NCBI GenBank assembly: GCA_947631145.1
Contig: CANRKF010000005.1
Span: 1-49,880 of the forward strand
Length of the DNA: 49,880 nucleotides
Direction of reading: 5' to 3'
Source of the DNA: an uncultured Clostridia bacterium
GTDB taxonomy: Bacteria > Bacillota > Clostridia > TANB77 > CAG-508
Both the position numbers and the translations under genes were made by a program. Position 1 is the first letter of the stretch. Every line of letters starts with the position of its first letter. This document shows, piece by piece, positions 43,734-49,880 of this stretch. The notes below the pieces were generated by a model. The model was given only the letters and a program-made list of their open reading frames with translations, had not been told where the DNA came from and ran no database searches.

Positions 43734-44005
43734 CTTTACAATATGAATTAGTGTGACAAAACTATTGATATATAAGCAATAGCAAGTACATAAATAATTA
43801 TATAAAAAATAGCATTTACCCAGTTTTACCCATTTTTAAAAATATAAAATTGGGTAAAAAAAGGTAACACAATTTTATATACGCGCCATTAGCTCAGTTG
43901 GTAGAGCAGTTGACTCTTAATCAAATGGTCGGAGGTTCGAATCCTCTATGGCGCACCATTTCAACACTTATCCAGTTTTGCATTGGAAATTTGAAACTGG
44001 GTAAA
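43734..44005. promoter_or_regulatory. Candidate attachment-site arms around tRNA-Lys
   Basis: A short sequence recurs in both orientations on either side of the tRNA: TTTACCCAGTTTTACCC (43815), AATTGGGTAAAAA (43849), TTATCCAGTTTTG (43968) and AAACTGGGTAAA (43994). Repeated and inverted short sites beside an integrase gene and a tRNA are typical of arm-type integrase sites. The assignment is inference. Confidence 0.45.
43883..43958 (+). tRNA. tRNA-Lys (CUU anticodon) at an integration site
   Basis: 76 nt with CCA. Acceptor GCGCCAT with ATGGCGC, D-arm AGCTCAGTTGGTAGAGC, anticodon loop CTCTTAA (anticodon CTT), T-arm GGAGG TTCGAAT CCTCT. The anticodon stem GTTGA/TCAAA has a G27-A43 mismatch, suggesting that the two halves come from different ancestors joined in the anticodon loop. 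Confidence 0.92.
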
Positions 44006-44017
44006 TGTATAATTGGT

Positions 44018-44052
44018 ACTTATATAAGTTTTTCTTATATAAGTATTTTTTT
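44018..44052 (+). terminator. Terminator after tRNA-Lys
   Basis: ACTTATATAAG (44018-44028) and CTTATATAAGT (44034-44044) form an 11-bp stem, followed by ATTTTTTT. It overlaps the 3' end of the converging integrase gene. Confidence 0.8.
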
Positions 44053-45556
44053 AACTTGCTTTTCTTCTATCATAGATAATCTTATATGCTTCTTCTGCTG
44101 CTAATCTCTTACGTTTTGACGATACCCTTATATAGTATTTTTGAGTAGTTTGAAAACTAGAATGTCCCATCAATCTCATTAATACAGTTTCATCTGTACC
44201 AATTTCGGCATAGAAAGTTGCAAAAGAATGTCGTAAACCATATGGTGTAATTCTTTTTAAATTATATTTATCACAAATTTTAGGCAATGCACTTGATAAT
44301 GTATCAGATACATAAGGTCTATATGTTCTACTTAAGAATATATACTCATCTTCTGACCATTTTCTATTTTGTTTTTTTATTGCTCGTGATGTTCTAAATA
44401 ATTCTTTTTGTTTATCTTTATGCCTTAATAATAATTCTATTAGTTCATCTGATATTGGTATTCTTCTATAACTTTCAGGTGTTTTTAATTTATCATCATG
44501 TCTTGTATGCCCTATTGGATTCATATCATCATCATATACAATAAATTCTTTATAAGCATTTTTAATAATTAGTTCTTTATTAACTAAGTCTAGTGCATTC
44601 CACTTTAATCCACAAGCACATTCTGGTCTAATTCCTGTCAGTAACATAGTTTCAAAAAGCAAGGACAAATCTGTATCTTCCTTTTCAAATATATCTAACC
44701 ATTTATCTTGTTCATCTGGTTCTATATAATCAGCTTTATCTTCCTCTGTTTTTGCTGGCTGAATAGGTTTATCTATATTTTCTAATGGATTCACCTTAGC
44801 TTTTTTCTGTTTTATAGCATACTTAAATATCATATTTAAAATAATATATATCTGTCTCTTACTTGTGTAGCCATAAGCATTTTTTATTAAACCTTTGATG
44901 AAATCATCTGTTAATTGTGATAGATAAAGTTTTTTATGCTTTTTTATGTATGGTAGAATATTATCTCTAATTAATCTATAATACCCATCAATAGTTTTTT
45001 TACTTAAAGGCTTAGGGTTTTCATCTGTCTTTACACATAATGAAAACTTGTACTTAACCCATTCAATAAAAAAATCTTCAATAATAACACCAGTTTGTGT
45101 TTTAGGAATTTCTTTTTCAGGTAAAGCTGTATTATTTACTACTGGCGTAGGTACATTATTAATTGCTCTATTGTAAAATGGAATAATATTGTTTTCTAAA
45201 CTAATACTATTAAGTATATGAGAATTTATTTGATTTATCTTATTGACTATTAATAATACTTTTTCTGTTGCTTCTGGTGATACTATTCCGATATTATTAA
45301 TACTTTTAACAAGTCTTTGTGGAACTCTATCATCTATTTTACAAGTAATTAAACCATTATGAAAATTTGTATCTATATAATCTATTAAAAAATTTAACAA
45401 ATTTAATACTGCTAATTCCTTACTCGTACCACTTTTCTCAAGCCTTGTACTTGTAGCATTTCCCAAATTTATTGAAACTCTAGCAATGTAATAACCATTA
45501 CTTTTTAATTTTACGGATATTTCATATTTGTTAGTCCTTTCTTTAACTTTCTCCAT
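44051..45556 (-). CDS. int: Tyrosine recombinase / integrase
   Basis: A 501-aa phage-type integrase. The N-terminal 60 residues (NKYEISVKLKSNGYYIARVS) resemble an arm-binding domain, and a core-binding SAM-like domain lies around 190-290. The catalytic domain has Arg I in TGIRPECACGLKW, the Y-G-L-R-H-S motif (the first His of HxxRH is Tyr, as in some relatives), GHSSFQTT, and the nucleophile in TTQKYY. It is about 100 residues longer than typical Tn916-type integrases because of the N-terminal half. It points toward tRNA-Lys, with its stop 93 bp from the tRNA 3' end. AAGAAAGGGGGAAATAA precedes the ATG. Confidence 0.93.
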   Translation of the reverse strand: MEKVKERTNKYEISVKLKSNGYYIARVSINLGNATSTRLEKSGTSKELAVLNLLNFLIDYIDTNFHNGLITCKIDDRVPQRLVKSINNIGIVSPEATEKVLLIVNKINQINSHILNSISLENNIIPFYNRAINNVPTPVVNNTALPEKEIPKTQTGVIIEDFFIEWVKYKFSLCVKTDENPKPLSKKTIDGYYRLIRDNILPYIKKHKKLYLSQLTDDFIKGLIKNAYGYTSKRQIYIILNMIFKYAIKQKKAKVNPLENIDKPIQPAKTEEDKADYIEPDEQDKWLDIFEKEDTDLSLLFETMLLTGIRPECACGLKWNALDLVNKELIIKNAYKEFIVYDDDMNPIGHTRHDDKLKTPESYRRIPISDELIELLLRHKDKQKELFRTSRAIKKQNRKWSEDEYIFLSRTYRPYVSDTLSSALPKICDKYNLKRITPYGLRHSFATFYAEIGTDETVLMRLMGHSSFQTTQKYYIRVSSKRKRLAAEEAYKIIYDRRKAS

Positions 45557-45663
45557 TATTTATTTCCCCCTTTCTTAAAGAAGCAAATAAATTTATTTGG
45601 AAAAATATTAGAATAAATTATTTGCATTATATATGATAACGGAAGAAAAAACAACTAACAAAA

Positions 45664-45888
45664 TCAACTTTTATATTTGCCATAATTTTGTTTTAGCCAT
45701 ATAGGAAGCTGTAATTTATCAATTAGTATTTTATGTGGAAAAATTAAAGCAGGGAATCCTTTTATTTTTGATAATTTTAACAATGTATTTCTACCTATGC
45801 CAGTATATTTTACAGCTTCTTTTAAAGTAATTAATAATGGTTCTTCTTTTGTTGTATTTATATTTATATTTGTATCTAAATCTTGCAT
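45664..45888 (-). CDS. xis: Excisionase-like HTH protein
   Basis: A 74-aa protein with a MerR/excisionase-type winged helix (ITLKEAVKYTGIGRNTLLKLSKIKG) ending in a basic tail (KQNYGKYKS). Size and position just upstream of the integrase match Tn916-like excisionases, which direct excision. AAAAGGGGTAGAAAAAA precedes the ATG. Confidence 0.8.
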   Translation of the reverse strand: MQDLDTNININTTKEEPLLITLKEAVKYTGIGRNTLLKLSKIKGFPALIFPHKILIDKLQLPIWLKQNYGKYKS

Positions 45889-46059
45889 TTTTTTCTACCC
45901 CTTTTTTGAAGCAGAAGAAACGTGTATTTTTAACAAAGATGTCTAAACTATTTGATTATTATATATTTGCTTATTAAAAGAGAATAAGTGTACCACGTTT
46001 ATTATTATATTCAATATTACACATTTAGTATTTCCTCTACTAGCTTATTTATTTTTCTA

Positions 46060-47619
46060 TTAAAATTTTTTTATAATCTTAAAACAATCGAATCCCCCTT
46101 GTGCCTTTGCTAATTTAAAGTTACCAGAGCTTAAAACATAGTTATAGAAATTCAATTTACTAAAAATTTCTAATTTGTAAGAAGTACACCAAGATAGATA
46201 TATTTGATAAAAATCAGTTTTTTTAATATACCCATTTTTATCAAAAGACTTTGTATAAAGTTCTGGAATTTGTAAAAATTGTAATACTGAATTTTCATTT
46301 TCCTTATATATACTTAGCATTTTTTCACTTTCTTCATAATTAGAAAATTTTTGTCTTTTTTCATCACGCATTTTTAAATACTTTCTTAAAGCTAAGTTTG
46401 CTAAATAATCTAAAGAATTTTCTGTAATTAAATTGTTAAAATCAAATTCTTCTTTTTGTACATCTGAAAATTTTGCTTCAAAATTTATTATATCAAGACG
46501 TGTGAAAAAACCCTCATCAATTTCTCCTACAAATGTAGGTAGATTATTCATGGCAAAAATATGATGAGCAAAAGGCTTCATTTTAAACCTTTTTTTGTAT
46601 TTTTCTTCTACATATAATTCATTTCCAGCAACAATTATCTTAAATTTTGCCATATTTTTAAGTTTTATATTTTCAATTTCATGATATACATTTAATAATT
46701 TATTTACTAAATCAGAACCACAAAATCTTTCAGAAAATTCTGCAATGGAAACATTAGAAACATTTTCGCTACCAAATAATGCTGTTACTAATTCTAAAAA
46801 CGTTGATTTACCATTATCTGCCGTTGATCCCACAATAAACAAACATTTTTTTAAGTTTACTAGATAAGTCATTGAATAACCAATGTATTCTAATAATGTA
46901 TCAATTCTTTCATTTTTTCCACAACATATTTCAGATAAAAACTTGTCAATATATTTTCCATTACCATCATTAATTGATTTTTCAAAAAATCCATCAGACA
47001 AATATTCAACATTTAGCTGACAAATTGTAAAATAATTTGGGTCATGAAGTCCCAATTTTCCAGTTGTTAAATTAAATAAACCATTTTTGAAATTTATTAA
47101 ATTTTTGTCAACCAAATTTTCTGAAATAGTTGTCTTTATTCTGATGTAATTAAGAATTTCAGCTTGCATGGACCTTCTTGTATTTTTATCTATACTTTGT
47201 ATACAGCTTTCTATAGCTGAAAGGTTTGGTCGATAAACTCCATTTTCATATACATAAAAGTCCTCATTATAATATTTTATATACATTCTACTTAATACTT
47301 CTTCTGCAAGTTTTACATGTTCATCTATTTTTACATTATTATTTACTTCATCAAAATAATCTTTATCAATTTTTACTGCTGTTCCTAGTAAATCTTTTTC
47401 ATTTAATAAACCTTTTACATGTAAATCTGCTAAATCTTTACATGTACTATCTATAGCGCTGGCTTTTATTTTATATAGTTTTTCGTAAGGCAATAGTTGA
47501 CATACTTTTTTAATTAGAGATTTTGCAGCATTATCACCTTCATCATGAATATAAATTTTTTCAAACCTTTGCAATTTTTTAGCATATTCTTTTTTGAAGT
47601 TGGTAGCACCGTGGTACAC
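46060..47619 (-). CDS. Primase-helicase of the element, C-terminal part (frameshifted)
   Basis: About 519 aa from the GTG that opens this frame. The first 40 residues (GATNFKKEYAKKLQRFEKIYIHDEGDNAAK) continue the TOPRIM domain broken off in the upstream frame. A D5/primase-linked helical region follows, then an SF3/D5-type helicase with Walker A GSTADNGKST, an acidic Walker B-like YHEIEN, and motif C HHIFAMNNLP. The C-terminus is a winged-helix-like domain. Such proteins replicate phage satellites and integrative elements. It should be read with 47579-48208 as one gene broken by one extra base near 47611. The GTG has no convincing Shine-Dalgarno. Confidence 0.85.
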   Translation of the reverse strand: MYHGATNFKKEYAKKLQRFEKIYIHDEGDNAAKSLIKKVCQLLPYEKLYKIKASAIDSTCKDLADLHVKGLLNEKDLLGTAVKIDKDYFDEVNNNVKIDEHVKLAEEVLSRMYIKYYNEDFYVYENGVYRPNLSAIESCIQSIDKNTRRSMQAEILNYIRIKTTISENLVDKNLINFKNGLFNLTTGKLGLHDPNYFTICQLNVEYLSDGFFEKSINDGNGKYIDKFLSEICCGKNERIDTLLEYIGYSMTYLVNLKKCLFIVGSTADNGKSTFLELVTALFGSENVSNVSIAEFSERFCGSDLVNKLLNVYHEIENIKLKNMAKFKIIVAGNELYVEEKYKKRFKMKPFAHHIFAMNNLPTFVGEIDEGFFTRLDIINFEAKFSDVQKEEFDFNNLITENSLDYLANLALRKYLKMRDEKRQKFSNYEESEKMLSIYKENENSVLQFLQIPELYTKSFDKNGYIKKTDFYQIYLSWCTSYKLEIFSKLNFYNYVLSSGNFKLAKAQGGFDCFKIIKKF

Positions 47620-48208
47620 CTAATGCAACAATTTCATTAGTCCAAGCACAATGACAATCACTTTCTCCTTCGACTAAAACGACATATTTATCAGACGCAT
47701 TATTACAAAACCATGTCCCATAAAGTGTTGTTGTAGAGCCTTTTTCCCATGAGAATCGTGGTTCATGATTAGGAGCATGTCTAAATCTTCTTCCAAGGTA
47801 ACGCATACTTTCATCATAGTAAGGAATTTCAATACCTTGTTCAGAACTTGATAGACGATAATGTTTTAGCGTTTCAACACTTAAATTTTTTTCTTCTGCA
47901 TAATCTTTCAATGTATATCTGTAATCGGCTGACATACGTGGAAAACCTAATTTTTCTAATGCTTCACTTCTAGGTATGCATTCCATCTTAGATAAAAATG
48001 AAGCAATATCACCATGTGCCTCGCAACTAAAACAATTATATAAACCTGTCTCAAAATTAATTCCAAAACTGGGATGTTTATCATCATGAAAAGGGCAACA
48101 ACCATTAAGTTGTTCTCCTTTTATATGATATTCTAATTTTAAATCATCTAATAGTTTTGTAATTATCTTTTTAATATCTATTTCTACATATTCCTCATCA
48201 TCTTCCAT
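47579..48208 (-). CDS. Primase-helicase, N-terminal part with CHC2 zinc finger and TOPRIM start
   Basis: About 209 aa. The CHC2 zinc ribbon is CPFHDDKHPSF ... YNCFSCEAHGD (about residues 37-68). A linker with RYLGRRFRHAPNHEPRF follows, and the TOPRIM strand VVLVEGESDCHCAW has its acidic residue. The frame then ends in an unrelated tail, RCYQLQKRIC. One base removed at CCACGGTGCT would restore GVPGATNFKKEYAKK and join it to the next frame. ATG 48208 is chosen because AAAGGAG lies 9 nt upstream; an earlier ATG at 48238 has no ribosome site. Confidence 0.85.
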   Translation of the reverse strand: MEDDEEYVEIDIKKIITKLLDDLKLEYHIKGEQLNGCCPFHDDKHPSFGINFETGLYNCFSCEAHGDIASFLSKMECIPRSEALEKLGFPRMSADYRYTLKDYAEEKNLSVETLKHYRLSSSEQGIEIPYYDESMRYLGRRFRHAPNHEPRFSWEKGSTTTLYGTWFCNNASDKYVVLVEGESDCHCAWTNEIVALGVPRCYQLQKRIC

Positions 48209-48253
48209 TTTTAATATCTCCTTTATATATTTATTCATTTTTGTTACAGCCTA

Positions 48254-48282
48254 TTGACAATACTATTATTCGGATCTATAAT
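48254..48282 (+). promoter_or_regulatory. Consensus promoter of a candidate small RNA
   Basis: TTGACA (48254-48259), a 17-nt spacer and TATAAT (48277-48282), both perfect matches to the vegetative consensus. No start codon with a ribosome site follows before the terminator. Confidence 0.85.
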
Positions 48283-48288
48283 AAGAAA

Positions 48289-48380
48289 GGAATTGCCTTA
48301 CGCAATATACAAATGTTGCAAATTTAGGCTTCAAACAATTAGCAAGAGTAAAGTTTAGTAGACGCTCTTGCTATTTTTTT
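48289..48380 (+). ncRNA. Candidate ~90-nt small RNA in the integrative element
   Basis: The transcript from the promoter above would start near 48289 and end in a terminator: AGCAAGAG (48341-48348) with CTCTTGCT (48365-48372), then TTTTTTT (48374-48380). A small 5' hairpin is visible (ATTGC/GCAAT, 48292-48306). There is no ORF. It lies in the divergent gap between the primase and the HTH regulator, where replication control or antisense RNAs are often found. Function is unknown. Confidence 0.7.
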
Positions 48381-48410
48381 ACTTCTGATGATTTATTATC
48401 ATAAATACCT

Positions 48411-48438
48411 TTGAAATTACAGTAATTTATGATACAAT
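48411..48438 (+). promoter_or_regulatory. Promoter of the element's HTH regulator
   Basis: TTGAAA (48411-48416), a 16-nt spacer and TACAAT (48433-48438). Downstream ATCAGAGTA (48463-48471) and TACTCTGAT (48488-48496) form a 9-bp inverted repeat with a 16-nt centre, which looks like an operator or leader hairpin for this gene. Confidence 0.5.
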
Positions 48439-48549
48439 ATTTATGAGATAATATTGCAACTCATCAGAGTACTATCTGAATTATAAATACTCTGATATAT
48501 GTTGTAAATAAAAAATGTTAAATTTTATCGTATTATTGGAGGTATTTAT

Positions 48550-49374
48550 ATGATAGAAAATTACGAGCAAAATTACGAGCAAATAAAAAGTCCAAAGCAA
48601 AGTTTATTTAGTGTTGAAATTCAAAAAACATTTTATAAAAATTTGAATAAACAAATTATAATATTTAGAGACAGATACTGTGTGGAAAAAGGTATAAATA
48701 AAGAATATGTAAAAGATGTGGAAATTTATGAAGCTATAGCAGAAAAAGTGAATGTTAAATATAATACTATTTCTAGGTGGCATAAAGCTGAAATGTTACC
48801 AGATATGGAAAATATAATTAAATTGGCTAGAGCTTTAAATTGTACAGTTGATGAATTATTAACAGGTGAAAATAGATACCAACAATATTTAGAGGCATTG
48901 GAAGAAAAAGGAATTTCAAAATATGCATCGGAAATAATAGAAAAAGAAATTAGAGCAACTATACCCAAATGTTTATTTGAAATACAAGGGTATATTGAAC
49001 CTGTTAAAGTAGATTTCTTTACAGTTCTAAACTATATGGTTGAAAATAAAGAGATATTTATAGAAACATTAGAACGTAGCAGTAAAGAAATAGAAAAAAT
49101 ATTTAGAAAATTAACTGATTTAGAAAAATACAAAGATATTTTAAGCAATTCAAATAATAACAATATTAAATATGAATATCTAGGACAAGAAATTTCTTAT
49201 TATGAGGACGAATATAATAAACTAAAGAACAGTCTACCTGATGATATAAAAATTGAATTAGAGAAGAGTGAAAAGAATATAAATAAATATTATAAAATGT
49301 TTATATCTGCATATATAGTATATCTTTTTAATGAAGTTTATAAAAACCATAATTCAAAAGAAAGTGAAAATTAA
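48550..49374 (+). CDS. HTH-type regulator of the integrative element
   Basis: A 274-aa protein. A Cro/C1-type helix-turn-helix is split by an insertion (IIIFRDRYCVEKG ... YEAIAEKVNVKYNTISRWHKAEMLPDMENIIKLARALNCTVDELL, about 40-117). The remaining 150 residues are helical and acidic with an Asn-rich patch (SNSNNNN) and no recognisable ligand domain. ATTGGAGGTATTTAT precedes the ATG. Divergent orientation relative to the primase-excisionase-integrase block suggests it is the element's main repressor or control protein. Confidence 0.75.
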   Translation: MIENYEQNYEQIKSPKQSLFSVEIQKTFYKNLNKQIIIFRDRYCVEKGINKEYVKDVEIYEAIAEKVNVKYNTISRWHKAEMLPDMENIIKLARALNCTVDELLTGENRYQQYLEALEEKGISKYASEIIEKEIRATIPKCLFEIQGYIEPVKVDFFTVLNYMVENKEIFIETLERSSKEIEKIFRKLTDLEKYKDILSNSNNNNIKYEYLGQEISYYEDEYNKLKNSLPDDIKIELEKSEKNINKYYKMFISAYIVYLFNEVYKNHNSKESEN

Positions 49375-49880
49375 AAATAGCAAATAAAAAATTCACTTCC
49401 TAAAAATCTAGTAAAATAAACCAAAAATATAAGATGAGTGAAAAAGTGAAAAATTTTTAAAAACCTTTTTTATATTATATTAATATATTTTTTTCTATTT
49501 TTTAATACCTTGGAAGAAATAAAGAATATAATATATAAAATAAAAAAAGTTTTAAATAAAAAATCACTTTTTCACTAAATGTTTCTGGAATATTATTATA
49601 TCAATAATTTTAATAAGTGAATTTGATTATAAAGTAGTGAATTTTTACTTTTTAAATTATAATAGTAAAATATTATTGTACGGTATAACATATACTAATC
49701 TTTTTGTGGCTGTAACTAAATATTAAGCAAAACTATTTACATTTTTTAAAAATAGTGGTATAATTAAAGTTAGCAAAGTGTTGCTGCTCTAAGTTTAGCA
49801 GATACAAAGATAATTTAATAATAAAATTTTAGCATAGAGAGAAGTTGAATATAGACTGCCTATCTGAGACTTCACCAACT
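49375..49880. other. Element interior with inverted repeats and a second promoter
   Basis: No gene is complete here. AGTGAAAAAGTGA (49437-49449) and TCACTTTTTCACT (49564-49576) are perfect reverse complements. TTTACA (49736-49741), a 17-nt spacer and TATAAT (49759-49764) form a plus-strand promoter. The sequence after it includes CTAAGTTTAGCAGA (49789-49802), similar to the core of the small RNA above (AAGTTTAGTAGA). The window ends inside this unit. Confidence 0.55.

Noticed and set aside
43689..43958. A second group I intron interrupting tRNA-Lys between 43733 and 43883
   Set aside because: The DNA between holds no group I core, and the downstream copy is a complete tRNA with its own 5' half rather than only a 3' exon.
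44051..49880. A plasmid or retron system
   Set aside because: No reverse transcriptase or msr/msd-like structure and no plasmid partition gene is present; integrase, excisionase and primase-helicase fit an integrative element or satellite.

Overview
The window is very AT-rich DNA from the origin region of a low-GC Gram-positive chromosome (Bacillota, most likely an uncultured gut-type Clostridia lineage). That placement is inferred from the parB-parA-rsmG-mnmG-mnmE-jag-yidC-yidD-rnpA-rpmH | dnaA-oriC-dnaN-recF-gyrB-gyrA order, the AT-biased codon use, and the Gram-positive Shine-Dalgarno sequences, many of them in front of GTG or TTG starts.

Layout. 1-10260: two tRNA-Ser genes and the leftward housekeeping block from parB to rpmH. 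10260-12260: the rpmH and dnaA promoters, DnaA boxes on both sides of dnaA, and a bipartite oriC whose unwinding region carries a clear run of DnaA-trios. 12262-16697: dnaN, recF and gyrB. 17719-22387: four rightward genes, an unknown protein, a VirB4-type ATPase, a CpaE/MinD-like ATPase and another unknown protein. 22607-25057: gyrA. 25296-28467: an HTH-Fic protein, a small membrane protein and a VWA surface protein, the last flanked by a 19-bp inverted repeat. 28672-30651: a DnaC-like helicase loader and a DnaD-like protein. 30652-32376: gene-free DNA holding two diverged copies, about 960 bp apart, of one ~350-bp sequence. 32377-35905: leftward VirB3-like, VirB6/TrbL-like, VirB2-like and VirD4/TraG-like genes. 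36169-38186: a DUF1858 protein, a tRNA cluster (Lys, Glu, and a Thr gene interrupted by a group I intron), a short HNH-type zinc-finger fragment and a FabG-like reductase. 38225-43544: a CBM-type protein, a repressor with a dead S24 peptidase domain, a VanW/G5 surface protein, rsmA and a small membrane protein. 43639-49880: a tRNA-Lys(CUU) integration locus with a 5'-half tRNA fragment, followed by the left part of an integrative element (tyrosine integrase, excisionase, frameshifted primase-helicase, a probable small RNA, an HTH regulator) that runs out of the window.

The most unusual content is a type IV secretion-like gene set split into two converging clusters around gyrA. It has VirB4, VirD4, VirB2/B3/B6-like proteins and a CpaE-like ATPase, but no relaxase in the window. 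The VirB4 gene seems to lack an ordinary start codon: its conserved N-terminus is preceded by a perfect AGGAGG and an ATA, behind a seven-copy 26-29 bp repeat array. Other strong points are the tRNA-Thr(UGU) group I intron beside an HNH-type fragment, the tRNA-Lys attachment locus, the single-base frameshift in the element's primase, and a short transcription unit with a consensus promoter and terminator that probably encodes a small RNA.
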